A stretch of DNA of 64,000 bases from an uncultured Altererythrobacter sp. (GTDB lineage Bacteria; Pseudomonadota; Alphaproteobacteria; Sphingomonadales; Sphingomonadaceae): NCBI GenBank assembly GCA_913055875.1, contig CAJXJY010000001.1, positions 496,001-560,000 of the forward strand, in the 5' to 3' direction. The notes below the pieces were generated by a model. It saw nothing but the letters and a program-made list of their open reading frames with translations, ran no database searches and was not told the DNA's origin. The position numbers and the translations under genes were made by a program. Each line of letters opens with the position of its first letter. Within the stretch, counting starts at the first letter, position 1. This document shows, one piece after another, positions 8,546-16,014 of the stretch.

Positions 8546-9748
8546 ATGCGGCGTTGGGGGACACTGGCCGCATTGGCGACCGCAACCGCGCTGCTGGCAA
8601 GCTGCCGGCTCATCCCGAGCGGCGACGCGCCGCGACCAGCGGGCCCGGGCGAGGCACCGGGAACCGGCGTCACCAGCGCGGCCTTCGCCGGTGTCAGGCA
8701 CGGGCCGAGCGTCGGTGCGCTCGGGCTCGCGGCGGAGAATGCGGGAACCGCGCTCGCCTCGTTCCTCGACACCTGCCCGGCGCTGCTGTCGCGCGAGGAC
8801 AAGAGCGGGCTGACCTATCCCGAGGACTGGCGCCCCGCCTGCGACGCTGCCGAGACCTGGCCCTACGACCGGGCGCAGGCGTTCTTCCTCCAATTCTTCG
8901 AAACCGCGCGCGTCGGCACCGGCGAGGCGTTCGCGACAGGCTATTTCGAGCCCGAGATCCGCGGCAGCCGCACCAGGCGTCCGGGTTACGACGTGCCGGT
9001 CTACCGGACGCCGCCCGAACTGGGCCGGTTCTGGCCCGACGAGGTGCCGGAAAGCGAGCGCACCGGCCGCGCGCCGCTCGGCCGGCTCGACGCCGAGGGC
9101 AAGTACACGCTCTATTACGAGCGCGCCGAGATCGAGGACGGGGCGCTCGCCAATCGCGGGCTCGAACTCGCCTGGGCGGCGGACCCGGTCGAGTTCTTCT
9201 TCCTCCAGATCCAGGGTTCGGGCCTGCTGCGGCTGCCCGACGGCTCGCTGATGCGGATCGGCTACGACGCGCAGAACGGGCGCGAATATGTCGGCATCGG
9301 CCGGGTGATGCGCGAGCGCGGGCTGCTCGGCGAGGGGCCGGGCAAGTATCCCGGCTCGATGCAGGGCATCATGCGATATATCCGCGAGAATCCCGAAGAG
9401 GGCCGCGAACTGATGCGGCTCAACAAGAGCTGGATCTTCTTCCGCGAACTGACCACCGACGGGCCATTGGGTTCGCTCGGCGTGCCGGTGCGGCGCGAGA
9501 GCTCGGTCGCGGTCGATCCGGCCTTCGTGCCCTACGGCGCGCCGGTATGGCTCGATGTCGACCGCAACGTGGCGGACGGCTTGTGGATCGCGCAGGACAC
9601 CGGCGGGGCGATCCGCGGCGCCAACCGCTTCGACACCTTCTGGGGCAATGGCGAGGACGCGCGCGAAATCGCCGGGGGAATGAGCGCACGCGGCTCCGCG
9701 CTGGTGCTGCTGCCCAAGGGCACCGTCGCGCGCCTCAACCGCGAATGA
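8546..9748 (+). CDS. mltA: MltA, membrane-bound lytic murein transglycosylase A
   Basis: Lipoprotein glycosidase that cleaves the MurNAc-GlcNAc bond of peptidoglycan with formation of a 1,6-anhydro product. The 400 residues start with a lipoprotein signal ending in LLASC. The MltA domain covers roughly residues 100-270 (TGYFEPEIRGS, FFLQIQGSGLL), and the C-terminal 3D domain contains the conserved acidic motif WIAQDTGGAIRGANRFD and ends in LVLLPKG. ATG 8546 follows a GGGGGA site; an earlier in-frame start would destroy the signal peptide. The stop overlaps the Smr gene start as ATGA, so the two are coupled. Confidence 0.95.
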   Translation: MRRWGTLAALATATALLASCRLIPSGDAPRPAGPGEAPGTGVTSAAFAGVRHGPSVGALGLAAENAGTALASFLDTCPALLSREDKSGLTYPEDWRPACDAAETWPYDRAQAFFLQFFETARVGTGEAFATGYFEPEIRGSRTRRPGYDVPVYRTPPELGRFWPDEVPESERTGRAPLGRLDAEGKYTLYYERAEIEDGALANRGLELAWAADPVEFFFLQIQGSGLLRLPDGSLMRIGYDAQNGREYVGIGRVMRERGLLGEGPGKYPGSMQGIMRYIRENPEEGRELMRLNKSWIFFRELTTDGPLGSLGVPVRRESSVAVDPAFVPYGAPVWLDVDRNVADGLWIAQDTGGAIRGANRFDTFWGNGEDAREIAGGMSARGSALVLLPKGTVARLNRE

Positions 9749-10383
9749 CCGCCCCGCGCGGCCTGTCGGAGGAAGAAAAGGCGGCGTGGGAAAAGCTCGC
9801 GGCGACGGTCGAGCCGCTGGAAGCCGCGCGCGTTCGCAAGGCTGCCGCGCTCGCCGAAAGTGTCGCAAGGCCTCCAAGCCCCCCTCCCCGGCGGGGAGCG
9901 AGTGGGGCTGCCGCTCTGTCCCCCGGACAGAGCGGACGGGCGCCCCACTGGGGTGGGGGGTCCCCGCCATCGGCCTCGGTACGCCCCCACCCAGCCTCCC
10001 CCGCACGGGGGAGGGGGAGTGCTTCACCCGAAGCGGGCGGAGGGCTCGACGGGCATTGGGACCGCAAGCTCAAGTCCGGGTCGATCGCGCCCGATTTCAC
10101 GCTCGACCTGCACGGCCACACGCTCGACCGGGCGCATGCGCGGCTCGACAGCGGGTTGGTGCAGGCCAAGGCGATGGGCGCGCGCGTGGTGCTGCTGATC
10201 GCGGGCAGGCATCGCCCGGTCGACGCCGCCGACCGCGGCTCGCGGCGCGGAGCGATCCGGGCGAAGATCCTCGACTGGCTCGCCGCCGGGCCGCACGGCG
10301 GCGATGTCGCCGCGATCCGCAAGGCGCATCGCCGGCATGGCGGCGAAGGGGCGCTGTATCTGGTGTTGAAGCGGCGGCGGTAG
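9745..10383 (+). CDS. Smr-domain DNA/RNA-binding protein with repeat-derived insertion
   Basis: The last ~110 of 212 residues form an Smr (MutS2-related) domain with the signature TLDLHGHTLDRAHARL, then VVLLIAGRHR and a final HRRHGGEGALYLVLKRR; Smr domains bind or nick nucleic acids. The first ~40 residues (EEKAAWEKLAATVEPL...) are a normal family N-terminus. Residues about 43-97 are a Pro/Gly/Arg/Ser-rich low-complexity stretch encoded by nt ~9872-10035, which consists of GC-rich palindromes such as CCGCTCTGTCC/GGACAGAGCGG. It looks like an intergenic repeat that inserted without breaking the frame. The gene is coupled to mltA through an ATGA overlap. Confidence 0.85.
   Translation: MTAPRGLSEEEKAAWEKLAATVEPLEAARVRKAAALAESVARPPSPPPRRGASGAAALSPGQSGRAPHWGGGSPPSASVRPHPASPARGRGSASPEAGGGLDGHWDRKLKSGSIAPDFTLDLHGHTLDRAHARLDSGLVQAKAMGARVVLLIAGRHRPVDAADRGSRRGAIRAKILDWLAAGPHGGDVAAIRKAHRRHGGEGALYLVLKRRR
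9872..10035. repeat. GC-rich palindromic repeat inside the Smr coding sequence
   Basis: Several hairpins follow one another: CCCCTCCCC/GGGGAG, CCGCTCTGTCC (9911-9921) / GGACAGAGCGG (9925-9935), CGCCCCAC/GTGGGG and CTCCCCC/GGGGGAG. The composition resembles the C/G-run repeats at 37107-37330 and 41566-41770, which lie between genes. Its presence in an open frame between two conserved protein segments suggests in-frame insertion. Confidence 0.75.
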
Positions 10384-10675
10384 TTTGTTTTTCGCTCGCA
10401 CATCCGTGCGAGCGTCCTCGGTGCTGTTCCCTCCGCTACGCTGCGGGGCACCTGCGGCTCGCGCGCGTGCGCTCGCGGCTCGCTGGTCGCTCGCCGATCC
10501 ATTCCAGGCCTCTTGGTTCCGTCCCGGTTCCTGGTCGCGGTAGCCATAGGCCCAAGGGGCCGCCCCCTTCGGCTGGCTGGCAAGCCAGCCGCTCAGGATA
10601 AACTGCGCGACCGGCAGGGAGCGAGGAAAGCCAAGTGAGCGGACGCGAACGCCGGCGCTTGAGGCGCAACAAACA
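10384..10675. other. Non-coding convergent gap with several hairpins
   Basis: About 290 bp between the Smr gene and the aroC terminator. It holds a 9-bp stem hairpin CGCTCGCAC/GTGCGAGCG (about 10393-10414), the dyad GGCTGGCTGG/CCAGCC and a CCCAAGGGG-type palindrome near 10551-10572. Frames crossing it have biased Arg/Ser/Pro composition and no recognisable domain, so I see no supported gene here. Confidence 0.55.
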
Positions 10676-10699
10676 GCAAGTGGGCGCTAGCCCACTTGC
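10676..10699 (-). terminator. Terminator of aroC
   Basis: A perfect 10-bp stem GCAAGTGGGC / GCCCACTTGC with a 4-nt loop. On the minus strand it is followed by the T-rich TGTTTGTTG. It lies 18 bp beyond the aroC stop codon. Confidence 0.7.
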
Positions 10700-10716
10700 G
10701 CGCGTATTTCCGCGCG

Positions 10717-11793
10717 CTATCGCTCCGCTACTTGAGCCCGGTGCAGCAGCTTGTGATCCGCCAGCACCAGCGCCATCATCGCCGCGACCACCGGCGTGCC
10801 GCGGATGCCGACGCAGGGGTCGTGACGGCCCCTGGTGCTGATCTGCGTTTCCTCGCCGTCGCTGGTGATCGTGTCGACCGGGGTCAGGATCGAGCTGGTC
10901 GGCTTGAACGCGACGCGGCACACCACCGGCTGGCCGGTCGAGATGCCGCCCGCGATCCCGCCGGCATTGTTGGCTTCGAATTCGGGCGCGCCGTTTTCGC
11001 CCGCGCGCATCGGGTCGGCGTTCTCCTCGCCGCTCAGTTCCGCCGCGCCGAAGCCCGCGCCGATCTCGACTCCCTTGACCGCGTTGATCCCCATCATCGC
11101 GCCCGCCAGCTCGGCGTCGAGCTTGGCATAGACCGGCGCGCCCCAGCCCGCGGGCACGCCCTCGGCGACGCATTCGACCACCGCGCCCAGCGAGGAACCG
11201 GCCTTGCGCGCCTCGTCGACCTTGTCCTCCCACCGTTTCGCCGCCCAGCTGTCGGGACAGAAAAACGGGTTGTCGCCGATCGCGTCGAAATTCACCGCCG
11301 AACGGTCGATTTCGTCGTCGCCGATCCGGCAGACATAGGCGGTGATGGTCACTTCGGGGATCACCAGCCGCGCCACCGCGCCCGCCGCCACGCGCGCCGC
11401 CGTCTCGCGCGCCGACGAGCGCCCGCCGCCGCGATAGTCGCGCAAGCCGTATTTGGCGTCGTAGGCATAGTCCGCATGGCCGGGCCGATACTTGTCGGCG
11501 ATCTGCGAGTAGTCCTTCGAGCGCTGGTCGGTGTTTTCGATCATCAGGCTGATCGGCGTGCCGGTGGTCTTGCCTTCGAACGTGCCAGAGAGGATCCTGA
11601 CGAGGTCGTCCTCGCGCCGCTGGGTGGTGAACTTGCTCTGCCCCGGCTTGCGCGCGTCGAGGAACGGCTGGATCGTCTGTTCGGTCAGTTCGAGCCCCGG
11701 CGGGCACCCGTCGACCACCGCGCCCAGCGCAGGCCCGTGGCTTTCCCCCCAGGTGGTGAAGCGGAAGACCCGCCCGAACGTGTTCCAGCTCAT
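10717..11793 (-). CDS. aroC: Chorismate synthase
   Basis: Last enzyme of the shikimate pathway: converts 5-enolpyruvylshikimate-3-phosphate to chorismate using reduced FMN. The 358 residues carry the family signatures [19 protein letters not shown] near the N-terminus, [14 protein letters not shown] and [18 protein letters not shown] in the middle, and [17 protein letters not shown] and [15 protein letters not shown] towards the C-terminus. ATG 11793 (MSWNTFG) is the conserved start; frames extending to 11889 add unrelated residues. The gene is monocistronic with a terminator at 10676-10699 and is divergent from ruvA. Confidence 0.97.
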   Translation of the reverse strand: MSWNTFGRVFRFTTWGESHGPALGAVVDGCPPGLELTEQTIQPFLDARKPGQSKFTTQRREDDLVRILSGTFEGKTTGTPISLMIENTDQRSKDYSQIADKYRPGHADYAYDAKYGLRDYRGGGRSSARETAARVAAGAVARLVIPEVTITAYVCRIGDDEIDRSAVNFDAIGDNPFFCPDSWAAKRWEDKVDEARKAGSSLGAVVECVAEGVPAGWGAPVYAKLDAELAGAMMGINAVKGVEIGAGFGAAELSGEENADPMRAGENGAPEFEANNAGGIAGGISTGQPVVCRVAFKPTSSILTPVDTITSDGEETQISTRGRHDPCVGIRGTPVVAAMMALVLADHKLLHRAQVAER

Positions 11794-12122
11794 GCGCCAT
11801 GTCTTGTCGCAACCTGCGCGCGCTGTCCACATCACCATAGCTGGGGCGGCGTGAAGAAGCATTTTCCTACACGGTATCGGCTGTGCCATGGGGCGCGGAT
11901 GATGCTTCTGCGATACCCGTCATTGCTTCACGCGCGGCAAACAAGACGGCGCAAACGCATATGTGTCGCCCCGACCGGGTTAACCGACTGGGAGAAGACG
12001 ATTTTTCAGGGGTGACACTTGGGTGACAGGTGTCATCCCGTCATCGGGCGGGATGCTACGGGATCGGGGATGCCGGTGCGCGCCCCCTAGGCAAAGCCCG
12101 CGGCGTGAGGCAGGAACAAACC
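11794..12122. other. Divergent intergenic region aroC/ruvA
   Basis: 329 bp without a supported gene. It contains the palindrome GGTTAACC (about 11978-11985) and a cluster of TGACA/TGTCA units at about 12014-12037 (TGACACTTGGGTGACAGGTGTCA). I looked for an alphaproteobacterial LexA box (GTTC-N7-GTTC) near ruvA and did not see one. Confidence 0.5.
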
Positions 12123-12722
12123 ATGATTGCGAAGCTGAAGGGCCTGCTCGATGAAACCGGCACCGACTGGGCGGTGATCGACGTCGCGGGCGTCGGTTAC
12201 CTGGTGCATTGCTCGTCGAAGACGCTCGCGGCGCTGGGCGAGGCGGGCGAGGCGTGCACCGTCTACACCGACCTGCAGGTGAGCGAGAACGACATGCGGC
12301 TGCTCGGTTTCGCGGAAGGCTCCGAGCGCGACTGGTTCCGGCTGCTGACGCAGGTGCAGGGGGTGGGCAGCAAGGTCGCGCTGGCGATCCTCTCGGCGCT
12401 GTCGACCGGCGAAGTGCAGGCCGCCTGCGCTGGCGGCGACGCCGCGATGGTGGCGCGCGCGCAGGGCGTCGGGCCCAAGCTCGCCGGACGGATCGTCAAC
12501 GAGCTCAAGGACAAGGCCGGCGCGTTGCCGGGACAGGACAGTGTCACAGGTGTCAACACCCCGGCGGGCGGAGCGAGTGCCGATGCGGTCAGCGCGCTCG
12601 AAAACCTCGGCTTCAAGCCCGCCGTGGCCGCGCGCGCCGTCGCCGTCGCGCAGGGCGAGTTGGGCGAGGATGCGAGCGAGAGCGAGTTGATCCGCGTGGC
12701 ATTGAAGAGGGCGGCGGGGTGA
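12123..12722 (+). CDS. ruvA: RuvA, Holliday junction branch-migration subunit
   Basis: Tetrameric DNA-binding partner of RuvB that holds the four-way junction flat during branch migration. The 199 residues show domain I (MIAKLKGLLDETG, VGYLVHCS), domain II with two helix-hairpin-helix motifs (LLTQVQGVGSKVALAIL and VARAQGVGPKLAGRIVNELKDK), and the short three-helix domain III (SALENLGFKPAVAARAV) that contacts RuvB. ATG 12123 follows AGGAACAAACC. Normally ruvB follows directly; here about 2 kb of repeats and unrelated genes intervene. The flexible II-III linker contains a 25-nt sequence almost identical to one upstream of ispG. Confidence 0.97.
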   Translation: MIAKLKGLLDETGTDWAVIDVAGVGYLVHCSSKTLAALGEAGEACTVYTDLQVSENDMRLLGFAEGSERDWFRLLTQVQGVGSKVALAILSALSTGEVQAACAGGDAAMVARAQGVGPKLAGRIVNELKDKAGALPGQDSVTGVNTPAGGASADAVSALENLGFKPAVAARAVAVAQGELGEDASESELIRVALKRAAG

Positions 12723-12754
12723 TGGATTTGCAGGCGCTGGTCAGGTCCGGGACA

Positions 12755-12840
12755 TGGACCCTGAAACGAGTTCAGGGTGACGAGTCAGGCAAGGGAATCG
12801 CACCTCCTCCCCGTCATCCTGAACTTGTTTCAGGATCCAT
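12755..12840. repeat. Inverted pair of CTGAA(A/C)NNGTTTCAG repeats downstream of ruvA
   Basis: Unit A (12755-12782) has the core CCTGAAACGAGTTCAGG and unit B (12811-12840) the core CCTGAACTTGTTTCAGG. They point in opposite directions about 28 bp apart, and each is itself a palindrome. Unit B supplies the last codons and the stop of the GIY-YIG gene. Confidence 0.9.
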
Positions 12841-13165
12841 CCTTCCGCCCGAGCGGAGCCAGCGGCTCGAAGCCCAAACCTATAGCCAGGTCCCGCCATT
12901 CGGGATTCTCGGCATTGATCAGGTTGATCTTCCACGGCCGGTGCCAGTTCTTGAGCTGCTTTTCGCGCAGAATCGCGTTCTCCATGTCGCCGAACATCTC
13001 GAAATGGACGAGCCGATAGACGGAATAACGGTTTGCGAAACCGCCGGTGGTTCCCTGCCGATGTTTGTAGACACGCGCGACGAGGTCGCTGGTGACTCCG
13101 ATGTAGAGCGTTCCGTAGTGTCCGCTGGCGAGGAAATAGACGCAGGGGTTGCGCTCGATCGGCAT
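12830..13165 (-). CDS. GIY-YIG domain protein (UvrC/YhbQ-like single domain)
   Basis: A 111-residue single-domain GIY-YIG nuclease-family protein. The two signature strands read CVYFLAS and GTLYIGVTSDL, followed by RVYKHRQGTTGGFANRY with the conserved Arg and HxxG region, EMFGDMENAILREKQLKNWHR with the catalytic-type Glu, and NPEWRDL near the end. Proteins of this type are very common in sphingomonads but lack an assigned function. ATG 13165 (MPIERNP) is preferred; a longer frame to 13246 is encoded by the flanking repeat. Inverted repeat pairs lie on both sides, and the final residues DGS plus the TGA stop come from the left repeat. Confidence 0.88.
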   Translation of the reverse strand: MPIERNPCVYFLASGHYGTLYIGVTSDLVARVYKHRQGTTGGFANRYSVYRLVHFEMFGDMENAILREKQLKNWHRPWKINLINAENPEWRDLAIGLGFEPLAPLGRKDGS

Positions 13166-13186
13166 GCGGCGGAGCGTGCCGATGGA

Positions 13187-13269
13187 TGGATGCTGAAACA
13201 AGTTCAGCATGACGAAATGATGCGAAAACGGTCCTTTCTCCGTCATCCTGAACTCGTTTCAGGATCCAT
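13187..13269. repeat. Second inverted CTGAAAC/GTTTCAG repeat pair, upstream of the GIY-YIG gene
   Basis: Unit C (13187-13214, core GCTGAAACAAGTTCAGC) and unit D (13241-13269, core CCTGAACTCGTTTCAGG) are opposed. The core end bases pair within each unit (G/C in C, CC/GG in D), so the stem is kept although the sequence differs. Confidence 0.9.
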
Positions 13270-13296
13270 TCCGCCACCGGCACGGAGCCAAGCAGC

Positions 13297-13839
13297 ATGA
13301 AGCGCCTAACTCTCCTCCCGCTCCTCCTTCTCGCCACCCCCGCCGCAGCGCAGGAGGCCGACATGTCCGCCTTCGCCCCCGGCCCGGTATTCGCCGAATT
13401 CGGCCCGCACGCCCCGGTCGAAGGCATGGGGCCGGTGCCCGCCGATACCGAATTCGCGCATGCCTTCGACGTCGCCGAGCCGGCGGAAGGGGGCGCGCGC
13501 AATCGCGGGTTCGAAAGCGCCGCGCGGTTCGTCAACATGCACGCCGCCGCCGGGGTCGATCCGGACAATATCCGCGTCGCGGTGGTGGTCCACGGCAAGG
13601 CCTCGCTCGACCTGCTCACCGACGAGGCGCTCGCCGCGCGCGCGATGGCGGCGAACGGCTCGGGCGCGATGGTGCGCGCGATGCTCGACCACGGCGTGCG
13701 CTTCATCCTGTGCGGCCAGAGCGGCGCGGCGCACGGCATAACGCAGGAGGAACTGATCCCCGGCGTCGAAACCGCCCTCTCGGCGATGACCGCGCACGCG
13801 CTGCTGCAGCAGCGTGGGTATACGGTGAATCCGTTTTGA
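13297..13839 (+). CDS. DsrE-like exported protein
   Basis: A 180-residue protein with a cleavable signal peptide (MKRLTLLPLLLLATPAAAQ). Residues about 60-175 resemble the DsrE/DsrF-like fold: FVNMHAAAGVDPDNIRVAVVVHG, then LARAMA-type helix, then GVRFILCGQSGAAHGI with a Cys at the position where sulfur-relay members carry a reactive cysteine, and ALLQQRGYTVNPF. Periplasmic DsrE-like proteins of this kind are widespread in proteobacteria and often called intracellular sulfur oxidation proteins, but the role here is unproven. It lies inside the ruvA-ruvB interval just after a repeat pair, and its stop overlaps the next gene's possible TTG start. Confidence 0.8.
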   Translation: MKRLTLLPLLLLATPAAAQEADMSAFAPGPVFAEFGPHAPVEGMGPVPADTEFAHAFDVAEPAEGGARNRGFESAARFVNMHAAAGVDPDNIRVAVVVHGKASLDLLTDEALAARAMAANGSGAMVRAMLDHGVRFILCGQSGAAHGITQEELIPGVETALSAMTAHALLQQRGYTVNPF

Positions 13840-14504
13840 GCAACGATACCGAAGCCACCTCCTCTTATGTCGCTGTTGCGACCGCGCTCGCAATGCGAGT
13901 GCACATCGCTGAGGATGCTCTAAAGCAGGTCAGGAAGTCCGCAAACAATCCTTTAGCTGTGGCGGGATGTGAAGTGGCGACACTTCAGCTTAGGCTTATT
14001 TGCGAGATAATCTTAGCCGGCAGTCAGCTCGCACATATTGAAAACGCTGGAGCGGAGATATCGGACAGGGAATGGAGACCTAAGCAAGCCTTTGCACAGC
14101 TAAGAGATTTGAGTGAGCACCCGCTTCCTATCCCGGTGAAGGTCGTCAGGGATGCTCATGGGAAAGGTGCACATCAAGTCAATCCGATATCGAAGCCAAT
14201 GCCGTTTTCAGTACTATCAAGAATTTACGGGCAGTGCGGTGATCTGCTCCATGTGCCGACGATCCGTCAGATTAGAGGAGGAAACTTACCTCATTTTGAC
14301 GTGGAAAAGCTCAGCCGATGGACAGCAGGATTCAAGCGTTTGGCTCAAGGTCATGTTTTGATGCTGCCCGAGCGGCAGGTTATTCTGCTCTGCCAATGGC
14401 AGGGGGATTTCAGCGTCGAACCCGAGTTGTCTCGGTTGGACGCAACCGGAGAAAGCACCCTGAATTTGGAGAAATTTCCGGAATTTGAGTTGTTGCGTGA
14501 CTGA
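13836..14504 (+). CDS. Hypothetical protein, AT-richer than neighbours
   Basis: Up to 222 residues; no family recognised. It is mostly helical and soluble: residues 15-80 contain VHIAEDALKQVRKSANN and EVATLQLRLICEIILAGSQLAHIE, and the centre has DAHGKGAHQVNPIS and IYGQCGDLLHVPTI. By eye GC is near half, clearly below the flanking genes, and codons such as TTA, ATA and AGA appear, which suggests acquisition by transfer. The start is uncertain: a TTG at 13836 overlapping the DsrE-like stop, or ATG 13893, neither with a strong ribosome site. It ends exactly where a partial copy of the ruvB start begins. Confidence 0.65.
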   Translation: MSNDTEATSSYVAVATALAMRVHIAEDALKQVRKSANNPLAVAGCEVATLQLRLICEIILAGSQLAHIENAGAEISDREWRPKQAFAQLRDLSEHPLPIPVKVVRDAHGKGAHQVNPISKPMPFSVLSRIYGQCGDLLHVPTIRQIRGGNLPHFDVEKLSRWTAGFKRLAQGHVLMLPERQVILLCQWQGDFSVEPELSRLDATGESTLNLEKFPEFELLRD

Positions 14505-14560
14505 GCCCGTCCCCCTCCACGCCCCCGATCGCCAGCCCGACGATCCCGGCGCCGCGCTGC
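14497..14560 (+). pseudogene. Truncated duplicate of the ruvB 5' end
   Basis: Starting at GTG 14497, the frame encodes VTEP...[14 protein letters not shown], closely matching the true ruvB start MSDN...[15 protein letters not shown] 25-nt block is identical (14524-14548 and 14778-14802). The homology stops where a CTGAAC repeat begins at about 14569. This is a remnant, not a functional gene. Confidence 0.75.
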
Positions 14561-14568
14561 GCCTATCC

Positions 14569-14722
14569 CGTCACCCTGAACTTGTTTCAGGGTCCATCTC
14601 TCGTCACGAACCCCAGGCCGGAGGTGTCGTGCGTAGAACGCCGCTAGTGGTGAAGCGGTCGCGAAACCGGAGGGCATCGGTGCGTGAGGCGGAATGGATG
14701 CTGAAACGAGTTCAGCACGACG
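14569..14722. repeat. Third CTGAAC/GTTTCAG repeat pair, between the ruvB remnant and ruvB
   Basis: Unit E (14569-14595, core CCTGAACTTGTTTCAGG) and unit F (14695-14722, core GCTGAAACGAGTTCAGC) are opposed, with about 100 bp of non-coding DNA between them. The pair is flanked by the truncated and the complete ruvB start. Confidence 0.9.
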
Positions 14723-14753
14723 GGATTGGAATGTGTGTTCGTGGAAGTCCGGT

Positions 14754-15794
14754 GTGAGCGACAACCCCGATCTCTCGCCCGATCGCCAGCCCGACGATCC
14801 CGATGCGGCATTGCGGCCGAAATCGCTCGGCGAGTTCATTGGGCAGGAGGCGGCGCGCGAGAATCTTCGCGTGTTCATCGAATCCGCCAAATCGCGCGGC
14901 GAGGCGATGGACCATGTGCTGTTCTTCGGCCCGCCCGGGCTGGGCAAGACCACGCTCGCGCAGATCGTGGCCAAGGAGCTCGGGGTCGGCTTTCGCGGCA
15001 CCTCGGGCCCGGTGATCGCCAAGGCGGGCGATCTCGCCGCGCTGCTGACCAATCTCGAGCCGCACGACGTGCTGTTCATCGACGAAATCCACCGGCTCAA
15101 TCCGGTGGTCGAGGAAATCCTCTACCCGGCGATGGAGGACCGCGCGCTCGATATCATCATCGGCGAGGGGCCCTCGGCGCGCTCGGTGCGGATCGACCTG
15201 CCGCCCTTCACGCTGGTCGGCGCCACCACCCGGCAGGGGCTGCTGACCACGCCCCTGCGCGACCGCTTCGGCATCCCGGTGCGATTGAATTTCTACACCC
15301 ACGCGGAACTCGACCAGGTCGTCACCCGCGGGGCGAAGCTGCTCGGCATGGACATCGATCCCGCGGGTGCGCGCGAGATCGCCCGCCGTTCGCGCGGCAC
15401 GCCGCGCGTCGCCGGGCGGCTGCTGCGGCGGGTGCGCGACTTCGCGCATGTCGCGGGGGACGGCACCGTGACCAAGCAGGTCGCCGACGAGGCGCTGACG
15501 CGGCTCGAGATCGATTCGCTCGGGCTCGACACGATGGACCGGCGCTATCTCGCGATGATCGCGACCACGTATAAAGGCGGCCCGGTCGGGGTCGAGACGC
15601 TCGCCGCCGGGCTGGCAGAGCCGCGCGACACGGTCGAGGAAGTGGTCGAGCCGTTCCTGATCCAGCTCGGCCTGGTGGCGCGCACCGCGCGCGGGCGCTG
15701 CCTCAACGATGCGGGATGGAATCACCTCGAAATGCAGCCGCCAGACGATTCGCCAGCAGCTTCGCAAACGGGCTTGTTCGACGAAAAGGGTTAA
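14754..15794 (+). CDS. ruvB: RuvB, Holliday junction ATP-dependent DNA helicase
   Basis: AAA+ motor that drives branch migration with RuvA. The 346 residues contain the Walker A motif [13 protein letters not shown], Walker [11 protein letters not shown], sensor 1 [20 protein letters not shown], the arginine-finger region, and the C-terminal winged-helix domain ([34 protein letters not shown]). The start is GTG 14754 after a GGAAG site; upstream codons are derived from a repeat. The N-terminal ~20 codons also occur as a truncated duplicate at 14497-14560. The gene is physically separated from ruvA by about 2 kb. Confidence 0.97.
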   Translation: MSDNPDLSPDRQPDDPDAALRPKSLGEFIGQEAARENLRVFIESAKSRGEAMDHVLFFGPPGLGKTTLAQIVAKELGVGFRGTSGPVIAKAGDLAALLTNLEPHDVLFIDEIHRLNPVVEEILYPAMEDRALDIIIGEGPSARSVRIDLPPFTLVGATTRQGLLTTPLRDRFGIPVRLNFYTHAELDQVVTRGAKLLGMDIDPAGAREIARRSRGTPRVAGRLLRRVRDFAHVAGDGTVTKQVADEALTRLEIDSLGLDTMDRRYLAMIATTYKGGPVGVETLAAGLAEPRDTVEEVVEPFLIQLGLVARTARGRCLNDAGWNHLEMQPPDDSPAASQTGLFDEKG

Positions 15795-16014
15795 GTTTTC
15801 AGCAGGATTTGCCGCCGGTTCGGTGCCATAGCGGGACAGGTCGCCGCCGAAGCGCGCAATCGCGCCGTTTTTTTCGAATCGGCATGCGCTTTTCGTGGTT
15901 AATGCCGTTGCCGCTTTAAGGGAATGGTTGCTTCTTGATGCGACAGGGACGTGACCCCGGGGGCGGAACCGCCGCTCTCCTATCACGACCCGGACGCAAC
16001 AAGAGAGCTTGACC

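Noticed and set aside
11794-12122. LexA (SOS) box controlling ruvA
   Set aside because: No GTTC-N7-GTTC or GAAC-N7-GAAC site was seen upstream of ruvA; only TGACA-type units are present.
14485-14757. 90-codon frame upstream of ruvB
   Set aside because: It is made of the truncated ruvB start plus repeat sequence; reported as a remnant, not as a gene.
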